Source of the DNA: Mucilaginibacter aquariorum
GTDB lineage: Bacteria > Bacteroidota > Bacteroidia > Sphingobacteriales > Sphingobacteriaceae
Direction of reading: 5' to 3'
NCBI RefSeq assembly: GCF_024498135.1
Contig: NZ_JANHOH010000011.1
Span: 84,294 to 148,293, forward strand
DNA length: 64,000 nt
The notes beneath the pieces are model-generated. The model had not been told where the DNA came from and searched no databases. It saw nothing but the letters and a program-made list of their open reading frames with translations. Below are positions 50,469-59,662 of this stretch, in pieces (the stretch's first letter is position 1; each line of letters opens with the position of its first letter). The translations under genes and the position numbers were made by a program.

Positions 50469-52463
50469 TTAATTAAAGTTTTGAGTTGATGATGTTCTTT
50501 TTGCCGCGTTGATGCCCTGATCTAAAAAATTGGTGTAAGCTTTAATATCCAGGTCAAAAGCGCGGGGTTCTGCGGCGGGCTTTCCGTCAGGAGCCAGCAC
50601 CACATAAAAGGGCTGGGCGTTGGTATTATACTGTGCTTCCTGAAGGTCACTCCATTTTTGCCCCAGCGTATTGATGGCTTTAGCCGAAACTTTAGAAGTA
50701 TACTTTTCTGATTCGCTGAGTGCAGTTCTGTCATCCACATAAAGGGATATGAGTACATAATCATTTTTGATCCGTTTCAGCACTTCAGGATCTGACCATA
50801 CCGAGGCCTCCATTTTTCGGCAGTTGGTACAGCTCCAGCCCGTAAAATCAAGCAACACCGGCTTATTGATCTTTTTTGCATAGGCCAGCCCCTCCTCGTA
50901 ATCGTAAAACGCGTCGATATTATCAGGAGCATGAAAAAGGCCCGCGTATTTATGCCCGGTTGAGGGCGCCGTCCCGGGTGCGTTTCCGGAACCTGTAAGT
51001 GCAAATTGTTGCGTGCTTTGTGGTGGCAGCCATCCGCTGATGCCCTTAAGCGGCGCGCCGAACAGGCCGGGAACAAGGTAAAGGGTAAATACCAGCGTTA
51101 CCATGGCCAGCAATAACCTGAACAGCGGTATGGAGGTAACCTCCGTATCGTGGCTGAGCCTGATTTTACCCAAAAGATAAAATGCAAGCACACCAAAAAT
51201 GATGATCCAGATCACCAGGAATAGGTCGCGGCTAAGCAGGCCCCAGTGATAGGCCAGGTCAACGTTGGTCAGGTATTTGAAAGCAAGCGCTAATTCCAGC
51301 AAGCCAAGTACAATTTTAACAGAATTGAGCCAGCCGCCTGATTTTGGCAAAGCTTTCAGCCACGATGGAAATATGGCAAAAGCGGTGAAGGGCAACGCCA
51401 GGGCCAGGGAGAAACCGAACATGCCAAGTGCGGGCCCAAGGTAAGTGCCTTTACTTACCGCCTCAACCAAGAGCGTCCCGATTAGTGGCCCGGTACAGGA
51501 AAATGATACCAGTGCGAGGGTAAATGCCATGAAAAACAAACCGATCCATCCACCACCTTCTGATTTTTGATCCATTTTGTTAACGAAAAATGAAGGCAGC
51601 GTGATCTCGAAAGCGCCTAAAAAGGATAGCGCAAAAACGACCAGGATGACAAAAAACAGCAAGTTGAATGCGGCACTACTCGCTGCTTCGTTCAGCGCCG
51701 ACGCGCCAAAAATTGCGGTGATCAGCAGGCCAAGGCCCACATAAATAGCGATGATGGATAATCCATAGATGACAGCGGTCTTGATACCCTGTGAACGGGT
51801 ACCCGATCTTTTGGTAAAAAACGATACGGTAAGCGGCACCATAGGGTAAATACAAGGAAGAAAGAATGCTGCCAGCCCGCCAACAAAACCAGCCAGAAAA
51901 ATAGCCAAAAGTGCATGATCACTGTTTGACGGAGCTTTTACGCTGGGGGATTTTAAAGTATGCTGGCCGATATGGTTAGCTTGCACAGAATGGCTGCCCG
52001 GTTGCTGCACCACTGTGCTGTTAACCGGAATATCAAAACTAACATCGCTCGGGGGCAAGCATTTTTGACCGCTGCAAACCATGTAGTTTAGAGAACCGGT
52101 TAAATGTGCAGCCGGATCTTTGGTGTATACGATTTGCGTAAACATTACCTGGTGTTCATGATACCGTATGATCATTTGAAAAGACTGGTCAAAACCGCTT
52201 AACGCTTCCGGCTTTTCGGTCACCTTATCTACCAGTGCCAGTCCGGATGTTTTGTCAAATTTAAAAGTTGTGGGAACCGGTCCGCCGCTTTTCAGGAATT
52301 GCGAATACAAATGCCATCCCTTATCAATATCGGCGGTAAAGGAGACCGCGTATTTGTTCTGATCCAGTTTGGTGGAAGCAAACTTCCAGTGTACGGGGGT
52401 ATCTATCTTTGCGAAAGCCTGTAGTGTAAACAGGCAAAGCCATAGTAAAATTAATTTTTTCAT
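50469..52463 (-). CDS. dsbD: thiol:disulfide interchange protein DsbD
   Basis: The 664-aa protein has the full DsbD plan. A signal peptide and N-terminal immunoglobulin-like domain (about 20-160) include a Cys pair in CSGQKCLPPSDV. An eight-helix membrane domain (about 185-470) has LAAFFLPCIYPMVPLTVSFF and SFSCTGPLIGTLLV carrying the two redox Cys. A C-terminal thioredoxin domain has FTGWSCTNCRKMEASV (CTNC). It moves electrons from cytoplasmic thioredoxin to the periplasm. It heads the methionine sulfoxide repair operon and has a regulon-2 site upstream. Confidence 0.95.
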   Translation of the reverse strand: MKKLILLWLCLFTLQAFAKIDTPVHWKFASTKLDQNKYAVSFTADIDKGWHLYSQFLKSGGPVPTTFKFDKTSGLALVDKVTEKPEALSGFDQSFQMIIRYHEHQVMFTQIVYTKDPAAHLTGSLNYMVCSGQKCLPPSDVSFDIPVNSTVVQQPGSHSVQANHIGQHTLKSPSVKAPSNSDHALLAIFLAGFVGGLAAFFLPCIYPMVPLTVSFFTKRSGTRSQGIKTAVIYGLSIIAIYVGLGLLITAIFGASALNEAASSAAFNLLFFVILVVFALSFLGAFEITLPSFFVNKMDQKSEGGGWIGLFFMAFTLALVSFSCTGPLIGTLLVEAVSKGTYLGPALGMFGFSLALALPFTAFAIFPSWLKALPKSGGWLNSVKIVLGLLELALAFKYLTNVDLAYHWGLLSRDLFLVIWIIIFGVLAFYLLGKIRLSHDTEVTSIPLFRLLLAMVTLVFTLYLVPGLFGAPLKGISGWLPPQSTQQFALTGSGNAPGTAPSTGHKYAGLFHAPDNIDAFYDYEEGLAYAKKINKPVLLDFTGWSCTNCRKMEASVWSDPEVLKRIKNDYVLISLYVDDRTALSESEKYTSKVSAKAINTLGQKWSDLQEAQYNTNAQPFYVVLAPDGKPAAEPRAFDLDIKAYTNFLDQGINAAKRTSSTQNFN

Positions 52464-52499
52464 TGTGTGATGTTTTTAAGGACGGTGCTGCCGCCGCTA

Positions 52500-52543
52500 C
52501 AAAATTGCCGAAGGCTAACCGGCATAATTTTCACTATAGTTAA
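52500..52543 (-). promoter_or_regulatory. regulon-2 palindrome plus -7 box (dsbD operon)
   Basis: TTAACTATAGTGAA (52543-52530 on the minus strand), exactly 22 bp, then CAATTTTG (52507-52500). Two central bases differ from the other copies. Confidence 0.8.
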
Positions 52544-52562
52544 TGTGGTTGTAATCAAACGG

Positions 52563-52600
52563 TCAAAAAAAAAAGCCGCTACATTACTGTAAGCGGCTTT
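52563..52600 (-). terminator. terminator of peroxiredoxin gene
   Basis: AAAGCCGCT / AGCGGCTTT stem followed by a run of ten T on the minus strand, starting 21 bp after the stop codon. Confidence 0.88.
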
Positions 52601-52621
52601 ACACTCAATCAAAAACACATA

Positions 52622-53194
52622 TCACTTGCTGGTCAGATAGCTAAGAACCTGTTTAGAGTGTTCATCTCCTTTCATAAAATCCCTGAAGCTATAAGCTACA
52701 TTTCCATCCAGGCCGATCACAAATGTTTCGCGGCCGCTGATCTTCATTTCACCGATGGCTTGTTCCTTTACACCGTACGAGTTTAACACTTTATTGTCAG
52801 GATCACTCAGCAAAGTGAAAGGCAAGTGCTCTTTAGTTGCAAAAGCTTTGTGGCTGGCAACGGTGCCATTATTGATCCCGATCACCAACGCGTTTGCATC
52901 ATTGTATTTGGCGTAAGCGTCACGAAACGCACAAGCTTCTTTAGTGCAAACCGGACTTTCATCCTTCGGATAGAAAAAAACCACAATTTTCTTTTTGCCG
53001 ATATACTTGGCAAGTTTAAATGGTTTACCGTTCTGATCCCTCAGCGTAAAGCCTGGAGCTTTTTCACCTTGTTTCAATGTAGTGGCTTCTTGTGGGGCAG
53101 CATCCTGTGCTACTGCAGGATTAGCATTCAGGCCCACGAAAGCAGTTAACGCAATCAGGCCGATCCATAGTTTTGATTTCAAGTTTGTTTTCAT
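52622..53194 (-). CDS. exported peroxiredoxin (Bcp/PrxQ type)
   Basis: The 190-aa protein has a signal peptide (LIALTAFVGLNANPAVAQ). A peroxiredoxin domain follows: APGFTLRDQNGKPFKLAKYI, KIVVFFYPKDESPVCTKEAC with the peroxidatic Cys and the PrxQ-type second Cys five residues on, and PFTLLSDPDNKVLNSYGVKE. It reduces hydroperoxides in the periplasm. It is a separate unit with its own regulon-2 site and terminator. Confidence 0.93.
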   Translation of the reverse strand: MKTNLKSKLWIGLIALTAFVGLNANPAVAQDAAPQEATTLKQGEKAPGFTLRDQNGKPFKLAKYIGKKKIVVFFYPKDESPVCTKEACAFRDAYAKYNDANALVIGINNGTVASHKAFATKEHLPFTLLSDPDNKVLNSYGVKEQAIGEMKISGRETFVIGLDGNVAYSFRDFMKGDEHSKQVLSYLTSK

Positions 53195-53546
53195 ACTATT
53201 TCAATAAATTTTAAATGATTTATGAAGCTAAGGTCAGCGGAGTTGCGGGTTTGAATTTTCACTTAAGTTAAAATAGCAGGATTAAATATTCATTGCCTTT
53301 CGGCTCAACACGTATAAGGATCCATTATAACATTCAAATGACTTTACGGCTATGCCCATGAGTGCTGCAAACCGTGCAAAAAAGCTATTGATCATCATTC
53401 CGGTATTTTCCCGGGAATCAAGGTTAAAGGAGTAAAGTGATTTGATCCGCCACAGTTATCGTTTTGGCTACAACATACTCCGATTTTGTCACAAGGATGG
53501 CTTTCCAATGTATGAGTTTTGCATTTCAAACTTTAAATAATCAGAA
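53195..53546. other. intergenic between divergent prx and SDR genes
   Basis: Holds the regulon-2 site at 53228-53271. No other feature was seen in 53272-53546. Confidence 0.5.
53228..53271 (-). promoter_or_regulatory. regulon-2 palindrome plus -7-like box (exported peroxiredoxin)
   Basis: TTAACTTAAGTGAA (53271-53258 on the minus strand), 22 bp, then GACCTTAG (53235-53228), the weakest -7 match of the six. Confidence 0.72.
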
Positions 53547-54344
53547 ATGACCAAAACAATTTTTATCACCGGTGCATCAGCAGGTATAGGAAAGGCTACC
53601 GCCAAATATTTTGCAAATAAGGGTTGGAATGTTATTGCAACTATGCGTAAGCCGGAAAATGAGAAAGAATTAAATCTATTGAAAAACGTGACTTTACTTC
53701 CGCTGGATGTGACAAATATCCGGCAGATTACCGAAACCGTGGAAAAAGCGCTGGCGTTAGGTGATATAGATGTTGTATTCAATAATGCAGGTTATGCTTT
53801 ACTCGGAGTGCTGGAAGCCATAACAGATGAACAATTGGTTGCGCAGATGGAAACCAACTTTCTGGGGGTAGTTCGTGTAACACAGGCATTCATTCCATAC
53901 TTCAGAAAAAGACAGTCGGGGCTTTTTATTACCACAGGTTCTTCAGCAGGCTTGATGGGATTTCCGGTAAGCTCGATGTATGATGCCAGCAAATGGGCAC
54001 TGGAAGGTTGGAGCGAAAGCCTTTCTTATGAATTAGCTGAGTTTGGCATTGGCATCAAAACAATCGAGCCGGGCCTGGTAGCAACCGAGATCGGTGATCG
54101 ATCGGTAATCGTTCCTCACCCGGCTTATGAAACCATAATGAACAAATTCATGGCAGCTATCATGCATGGCGATAACGTTACAACTGCAGAACAGATCGCG
54201 GCCGTTGTTTACGGAGCCGCCACCGATGGCCAGGACACCTTACGATACGTTTGTGGTGAGGATGCAAAAGACTTGTATGCACGGCGCCTTGCGGGTGGTG
54301 ATGAAGCTTTCAGGGCAACCATTAAACAAATGCTTGCCTTATAA
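53547..54344 (+). CDS. short-chain dehydrogenase/reductase
   Basis: The 265-aa protein has the classical SDR pattern: TIFITGASAGIGKATAKYFA for NAD(P), DVVFNNAGYALLGVLEAITD (NNAG), and the catalytic Ser-Tyr-Lys in TTGSSAGLMGFPVSSMYDAS then KWALEGW, with Tyr and Lys in YDASK. GLVATEIG follows. The substrate is unknown. An AraC-type regulator gene lies 75 bp downstream in the same direction. Confidence 0.93.
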   Translation: MTKTIFITGASAGIGKATAKYFANKGWNVIATMRKPENEKELNLLKNVTLLPLDVTNIRQITETVEKALALGDIDVVFNNAGYALLGVLEAITDEQLVAQMETNFLGVVRVTQAFIPYFRKRQSGLFITTGSSAGLMGFPVSSMYDASKWALEGWSESLSYELAEFGIGIKTIEPGLVATEIGDRSVIVPHPAYETIMNKFMAAIMHGDNVTTAEQIAAVVYGAATDGQDTLRYVCGEDAKDLYARRLAGGDEAFRATIKQMLAL

Positions 54345-54419
54345 GTGCCCATTATAAATTTACATTGCCGGTAGATATCTTTAGGCATATTTACCGGCAT
54401 TAATGATCAATAACTATCC

Positions 54420-55334
54420 ATGGAAAACAGAAATAAGCTCAGGATATTTGATTCTATCCCAGAGATGCAGCGTGTTTTCGGTATACCGCGGCCATTGCAT
54501 CCCTTGATCAGCATGCTGGATTATAGTAAAATAAAAATAACCAGGGAGATGCTGGCAGATCCTTTTGTGATGAATTTTTACAATATCACTTATAACGAAT
54601 CGGCGGGTTGCAGGATGCGATACGGACAAACTACTTACGATTTCGAGGAAGGGGGCATGTTCTTTACCTCGCCCGGGCAACCACTAACTGCCATAGCAAC
54701 GGCCGACTCCAGTTTGGGTTTTACCTTACTGATCCATCCCGACTTTTTGCGTCAATATCCGCTGGATACAAAAATCAAACATTACGGTTTTTTTTCGTAC
54801 TCAGTGAATGAATCGCTACACTTGTCGGCTAAAGAAAGCGCCATCATCAACGGAATTGCTAAAAATATCGACGACGAGCTGGAAACCGCGATTGACGATA
54901 TCAGTCAGGATGTATTAATATCACAGATTGAGTTACTTTTAAATTATAGTCAGCGTTTTTATAAGCGGCAGTTCATTACCCGCAAGCCTATCAATAACGC
55001 CATGCTGGCAAAACTTGACAGCATATTAGATACTTATTTCCATGATAAAACGGCGTTGAACCAAGGTTTACCGACTGTTCAATTCCTTGCAGATCAACTC
55101 AATATATCACCGAAATATTTAGGCGATATGCTCAGGACGCTAACCGGGCACAATACTCAACAACACATACATATTAAGCTGATTGAGAAAGCCAAAGAGG
55201 TATTGACAATCAGCGAGCTTACGGTTGGTGAAATTGCTTTTCAGCTCGGTTTCGAGCACCCGCAGTCGTTTAGCAAATTCTTCAAATCAAAAACCAATCT
55301 TTCGCCTTTAGAATTCAGAGCGCATTTTAATTAA
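54420..55334 (+). CDS. AraC-family transcriptional regulator
   Basis: The 304-aa protein has an N-terminal cupin-like domain (ESAGCRMRYGQTTYDFEEGG then MFFTSPGQPLTAIATADSSL). The AraC domain follows: LADQLNISPKYLGDMLRTLT then GHNTQQHIHIKLIEKAKEVL, and LTVGEIAFQLGFEHPQSFSK then FFKSKTNLSPLEFRAH. It probably regulates the SDR gene upstream. Confidence 0.9.
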   Translation: MENRNKLRIFDSIPEMQRVFGIPRPLHPLISMLDYSKIKITREMLADPFVMNFYNITYNESAGCRMRYGQTTYDFEEGGMFFTSPGQPLTAIATADSSLGFTLLIHPDFLRQYPLDTKIKHYGFFSYSVNESLHLSAKESAIINGIAKNIDDELETAIDDISQDVLISQIELLLNYSQRFYKRQFITRKPINNAMLAKLDSILDTYFHDKTALNQGLPTVQFLADQLNISPKYLGDMLRTLTGHNTQQHIHIKLIEKAKEVLTISELTVGEIAFQLGFEHPQSFSKFFKSKTNLSPLEFRAHFN

Positions 55335-55457
55335 GTATTGCTTCAAATAACTCTCAATGCCAAATCGGATACGGTAGGCTATCTTCAACCTTCGATATCT
55401 ATAACACAATTAATTCCTGAATGCCGAAGTATCGTTCAAAAAGGCTGTATCATAATT

Positions 55458-55476
55458 TATTTTGGAACGATAGGTT
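55458..55476. promoter_or_regulatory. TetR operator copy 1
   Basis: TATTTTGGAACGATAGGTT, 21 bp before the tetR ATG. The same 19 bases recur before the MFS gene. Confidence 0.75.
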
Positions 55477-55497
55477 TTTTATTTTTACATTTGCTGT

Positions 55498-56076
55498 ATG
55501 CCAAGGAACAAAGAGTTTGACTATCAAGATAAGCTAAAAGTAGCCCGTGATCTTTTTTGGAAAAAGGGTTACCAGGCAACGACCATGAACGATCTTGTGG
55601 ACGCATTAGCTATAAACAGGAGTAGCATTTACGACAGCTTTGGCAATAAGCATGACCTTTTTTTGAAGTGCCTGCATGATTATATTCAGGAAATAGAATT
55701 AAACTACCAGGATTCCGCCAATAAAGGAGGGTCCGCACTTGAGTCGGCAATTATTATTATCAAGGATGTTGTTAAGACTATTTTAATTGATACCAAAACG
55801 TGTTTAGCGATCAACTCAACTTTTGAACTTTCCCGTATTGACGAAGATGTAAACCGAATGCTTAAGCAACAAGCCAATAATTCCATAAAGCTTTTTGAGG
55901 ACCTATTCCTCAAGGCTCAACAAGAAGGAGACCTTTCTGCCGGGAAGGATCCCAATTTGCTGGCTTATTTTGTAGTTACCAGTTTCGCATCGCTATGGAA
56001 TGCCGATCTTCTTTTTAACGATAAAAAACGATTATATCAATTGACTGATTTTTTGATCAGTGTAATTAAAGCTTAA
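55498..56076 (+). CDS. TetR-family transcriptional regulator
   Basis: The 192-aa protein has an N-terminal helix-turn-helix (LKVARDLFWKKGYQATTMND, LVDALAINRSSIYDSFGNKH), the standard TetR pattern. A helical ligand-binding domain follows, with Cys in IDTKTCLAINSTFELSRID. The identical 19-bp element before this gene and before the following MFS pump marks them as a repressor and target pair. Confidence 0.92.
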   Translation: MPRNKEFDYQDKLKVARDLFWKKGYQATTMNDLVDALAINRSSIYDSFGNKHDLFLKCLHDYIQEIELNYQDSANKGGSALESAIIIIKDVVKTILIDTKTCLAINSTFELSRIDEDVNRMLKQQANNSIKLFEDLFLKAQQEGDLSAGKDPNLLAYFVVTSFASLWNADLLFNDKKRLYQLTDFLISVIKA

Positions 56077-56087
56077 TTTTTTTTACC

Positions 56088-56106
56088 TATTTTGGAACGA
56101 TAGGTT
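56088..56106. promoter_or_regulatory. TetR operator copy 2
   Basis: Same 19 bases as copy 1. Here the flank completes a palindrome, ACCTAT-N9-ATAGGT (56085-56105). It lies 15 bp before the MFS ATG. Confidence 0.78.
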
Positions 56107-56121
56107 GGTTATAATATAAAT

Positions 56122-57552
56122 ATGACACAGTTTCTTAACGATATAGATTTATCAAGTTTTAAAAATCACAAAATGGAAAGAAATATTGCTGACCCTCGCC
56201 GCTGGATGGCGCTGGCTGTATTGCTGACGGGTACATTATTGCCGCCGCTGGATTTCTTTATTGTTAATGTAGCACTGCCTGCTATCCGTAAGGATCTCCA
56301 CGCATCACCGGCCGATTCCCAATTGGTGGTATCCGTATATGCTGCTGCTTACGCCGTAACATTGATACTGGGTGGCAGGTTAGGGGACATATACGGCAGA
56401 AAGAGGGTGTTCATTTTTGGAATGCTCGGCTTCGGAATTGCATCTGCCTTATGCGGTTTTGCACCGTCGCCGGCTGTATTAGTAGCCGGCAGATTGTTAC
56501 AAGGTGTGGCGGCAGCCATCATGGGTCCGCAATCGCTGGCATCTATTCATGCTATTTTTCCCGCGGAAGAAAAAAATCGTGCACTTAGCTTTTATGGGGC
56601 GACTTTCGGACTGGCCTCTGTGGCCGGACAGTTGCTGGGGGGCGTGCTGGTATCAGCTAACCTGTTTGGTCTGGGCTGGCGAAGTGTATTCCTCATCAAT
56701 TTGCCGGTTATCGTTCTTGCACTACCGGCCGCCTCCCTTTTATTAAGGGAAAATCGTGCTGAAAAGTCTGAGGTTTTAGACATTCCGGGTGCCATATTCC
56801 TCGCTACCGGACTGTTGTCCTTCGTGCTTCCGCTTATCGAGGGGCGCGAAAATCACTGGCCATGGTGGTGCATAATCCTTCTGATAACAAGTATACCTTT
56901 GCTAATAGCATTCTGGCGTTACGAAAAGGAGAAGGAATTAAGAGGTGCCTCGCCATTGGTCTATCCATCCTTATTCATGAAAAGCGGATTGCGAAAGAAT
57001 TTGGCCGCAGCCTTCTTTTTTTATGCCCTGGCCTCTTTCTTCCTGATCTTTGCTGTATATGAGCAAGGTGCCCTGGGTCACGACACGCTGGCGACAGGTT
57101 TAGCCATTTTGCCGCTGGGAGTCGGTTTCTTTCTTGGTCCATGGTGCAGCTCTTATGTAGTTAGCCGACTTGGTTCCCGCACAGCAGCCTTCGGAATGAT
57201 CCTTGAAGTCACCGGACTGATCTTCGCTGCTATCCTTTCCCTAAACGATGGCATGTCCTATCTTTTTCTACCGCTCTTTATTATAGGGCTCGGACAAGGG
57301 ATTGCCGTACCGGCACTGGTGCGCCTGAACGTCGACCAGGTCGATCCACGCTTTTCAGGGCTGGCGGCAGGTCTGGTAACTGCCACTTTTCAAATAAGCG
57401 CTGCTGTTTTCGTTGCGTTGATTGGGGGGCTTTTCTTTACACTTGCGCCAGATGGCGCGAGCGCAGCAGAAATTCAGTTTAGCTTTGGTATAGCTTCTTC
57501 AGCTATAGCACTTTCTTTAGTAGTGGCAGCGATGCTATGCTGGAAACGATAG
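56122..57552 (+). CDS. MFS drug efflux transporter (DHA2-like)
   Basis: The 476-aa protein has about 14 membrane helices with MFS signatures: LDFFIVNVALPAIRKDLHAS, LGGRLGDIYGRKRVFIFGML (motif A) and LVAGRLLQGVAAAIMGPQSL, and AGQLLGGVLVSANLFGLGWR resembling motif C. Such pumps export drugs or dyes. Its expression is likely induced by the ligand of the adjacent TetR. A second in-frame ATG (MERNIADPRRW) lies 18 codons on and is possible. Confidence 0.93.
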   Translation: MTQFLNDIDLSSFKNHKMERNIADPRRWMALAVLLTGTLLPPLDFFIVNVALPAIRKDLHASPADSQLVVSVYAAAYAVTLILGGRLGDIYGRKRVFIFGMLGFGIASALCGFAPSPAVLVAGRLLQGVAAAIMGPQSLASIHAIFPAEEKNRALSFYGATFGLASVAGQLLGGVLVSANLFGLGWRSVFLINLPVIVLALPAASLLLRENRAEKSEVLDIPGAIFLATGLLSFVLPLIEGRENHWPWWCIILLITSIPLLIAFWRYEKEKELRGASPLVYPSLFMKSGLRKNLAAAFFFYALASFFLIFAVYEQGALGHDTLATGLAILPLGVGFFLGPWCSSYVVSRLGSRTAAFGMILEVTGLIFAAILSLNDGMSYLFLPLFIIGLGQGIAVPALVRLNVDQVDPRFSGLAAGLVTATFQISAAVFVALIGGLFFTLAPDGASAAEIQFSFGIASSAIALSLVVAAMLCWKR

Positions 57553-58129
57553 TGTAGAAATAATATAGCGCCAGGATTCTATATCTCAAATGAAAATCAT
57601 CTAATACAATTATCATTACAATAGATGGAATCGCTCATCGTCAAGAAGCAGGCGCCAGGAGGATGAAATTGCTGTTTATCAAGTGAAAGATGGAAAAATC
57701 GTTTTTGAACAATTTTCCTTTAACTCCTAAAGCGCTTGGACTAATTTTTAATTAAATAAATGCGATTGAAAAATCATAATATGACCCAAAAAGAAAACCC
57801 ATCAATATCAAATTACTTTAAAACACCTGGAAAATACCAAAGGTGAAACTGTGGATAATAAACCGTTGGAATTTTAGCAGCCATTACTGGAAATTCCGAA
57901 AGCCGTGACCACCTCTTTCTGAAATGGCAAACGAATCGCTCCGCCAGCAAAACATCTTATTGCCGACGGGCATCGAAGTCTTAGTTTGGTTTACGGCCAT
58001 CATTAGATTCCCGGAACTGCTTAGTCGTTTGCTGAGAACGTTGCCCTGGCGTACCATTTGACCCAAATCGGTTACACCTTTCCAGAGTTCGGTTACAATT
58101 CTGACACCGCGTTTACGGAACTTTGTACC
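57553..58129. other. intergenic with decayed coding traces
   Basis: Short open stretches on both strands (for example a minus-strand 60-codon frame at 57884-58066) show no domain. No promoter or RNA was recognised. It looks like eroded sequence before the disrupted SDR gene. Confidence 0.35.
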
Positions 58130-58258
58130 ATGGAAAACAAAACAATAAGACGCTTGGCCCTGGTTACCGGGGCTAACCAGGGCGTAGGCCTGGAAGTCGT
58201 CAAAAAATTAGTGGCGGCAGGTCATACCATATTATTGGGTTCGCGCGACTTGGCTGGA
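58130..58258 (+). pseudogene. SDR gene fragment, first 43 codons only
   Basis: MENKTIRRLALVTGANQGVG then LEVVKKLVAAGHTILLGSRD is the NAD(P)-binding start of a short-chain dehydrogenase. The family resemblance ends just before a 95-bp inverted-repeat element at 58271. The rest of the gene is not found downstream. Confidence 0.75.
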
Positions 58259-58270
58259 AAAAACATTTTG

Positions 58271-58365
58271 ATTGACCCCTCTTCGCCAATTTTGTCTGCA
58301 TTACTAACTACTTGGTTACAATATATAGAAAGGGGTCAAAGTAAAATCGGCCGACAGGGGTCAAT
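58271..58365. mobile_element. 95-bp MITE-like element with 23-bp terminal inverted repeats
   Basis: The left end ATTGACCCCTCTTCGCCAAT and the complement of the right end (ATTGACCCCTGTCGGCCGAT) match at 19 of 23 positions. A further GGGGTCAAAGTAAAATCGGC-like copy lies inside. Ends of this type recall IS21-family termini. It carries no gene and marks the break in the SDR fragment. Confidence 0.6.
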
Positions 58366-58498
58366 ATATTGTGGTTTATCCAGTCAATACAATGTAGAGT
58401 ATCCGCAAAATCCTTTTTTATGTATATTGTCAATTAAATCTATGTAAATTATAAATTCATGCCATGTAAATTGTAAGTTTGTCTGTAATTTTATAAGA

Positions 58499-59662
58499 AT
58501 GAGCAAATTTATACAAAGACAAATAGCATCTATTATTAAGGCCCAACAAACAAAATTTCCTGTTTTAGCTGTTACTGGTCCCCGCCAATCAGGTAAGACA
58601 ACCTTGTTAAAAGAGCTTTTTAGTGATTACCGTTACGTAACATTGGAAAATCCAAATACACGCTCATTCGCATTAGAAGATCCTATTGCTTTTTTGAATC
58701 AATATGATCAGAAAGTTATTTTGGATGAGGTGCAGCGGGCTCCTGCTTTATTCTCTTATATACAGAGCAGGGTTGATGAATCCAGAATAATGGGACAATA
58801 CATTCTATTGGGCTCACAAAATTTTCACTTATTAAATAGTATTACTCAGACCCTGGCTGGCAGGGTAGCCCTATTCAAATTACTCCCTTTGGACTTTACC
58901 GAATTAAAGCGCAGTGGCTTATTAGCAGATTCCTATACCCAAACCTGCATTAAGGGTTTCTATCCGGCTATCTTCGATCGGGATATTGACCCTGTTGTTT
59001 TTTACGCCAATTACATTCAAACCTATATAGAAAAAGATGTAACAGAATTAATGAATATCAGGGATTTGAAACTTTTTCGAATATTCTTAGGTTTGTGTGC
59101 GGGGCGTGCAGGGCAATTGTTAAATTTCAGCGCTTTAGCTAATGAATGTGACATTTCCCATAACACAGCCAAAGCATGGTTATCTATACTCGAAAGCAGT
59201 TACATTATATTTCTTTTACAGCCTTATCATCAAAATTTCAATAAGCGTTTGATCAAAAGCCCTAAATTATATTTTTATGATACCGGATTGTTGAATCATT
59301 TGTTAGGAATTAGAGCACCTGAAGAACTGGAAGAGAATAGATTGAAAGGGCACATATTTGAGAATATGATACTGGCTGAATATCAAAAAAAGAATCATCA
59401 CTTATACCTGCATCAAGATTATTATTTCTGGCAGGATAGTAATGCCCATGTGGTTGATCTACTGATGACAAAAGGGCAAGACTTTTCCATTTATGAGATC
59501 AAGGCAACTCAAACCATTAGTCCCGGTTTATTTAAAGAAATGGATCGTTTTGAAGGAATTGCTGCTCCAGCCGAAGTAAATAAAACACTGATCTATGGTG
59601 GCGCTGAAAATGAAAAAAGAACAAAGTATAATGTGCTCAGCTGGAAAAATGTTTCAGAATAA
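58499..59662 (+). CDS. AAA_14 / DUF4143 ATPase
   Basis: The 387-aa protein has an AAA_14 domain with Walker A VTGPRQSGKTTLLKEL, Walker B QKVILDEVQRAPALFSYIQS and sensor-like GQYILLGSQNFHLLNSITQT. A DUF4143 domain (about 200-370) follows, with FSALANECDISHNTAKAWLS, LYFYDTGLLNHLLGI and VVDLLMTKGQDFSIYEIKAT, the last resembling a PD-(D/E)xK-like core. The family is common, often in mobile contexts, and has no settled role. Confidence 0.9.
   Translation: MSKFIQRQIASIIKAQQTKFPVLAVTGPRQSGKTTLLKELFSDYRYVTLENPNTRSFALEDPIAFLNQYDQKVILDEVQRAPALFSYIQSRVDESRIMGQYILLGSQNFHLLNSITQTLAGRVALFKLLPLDFTELKRSGLLADSYTQTCIKGFYPAIFDRDIDPVVFYANYIQTYIEKDVTELMNIRDLKLFRIFLGLCAGRAGQLLNFSALANECDISHNTAKAWLSILESSYIIFLLQPYHQNFNKRLIKSPKLYFYDTGLLNHLLGIRAPEELEENRLKGHIFENMILAEYQKKNHHLYLHQDYYFWQDSNAHVVDLLMTKGQDFSIYEIKATQTISPGLFKEMDRFEGIAAPAEVNKTLIYGGAENEKRTKYNVLSWKNVSE

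Noticed and set aside
53341..53360. TTTACGG half site near 53.3 kb
   Set aside because: Only one half of the regulon-1 palindrome is present and no complementary half or -7 spacing follows.
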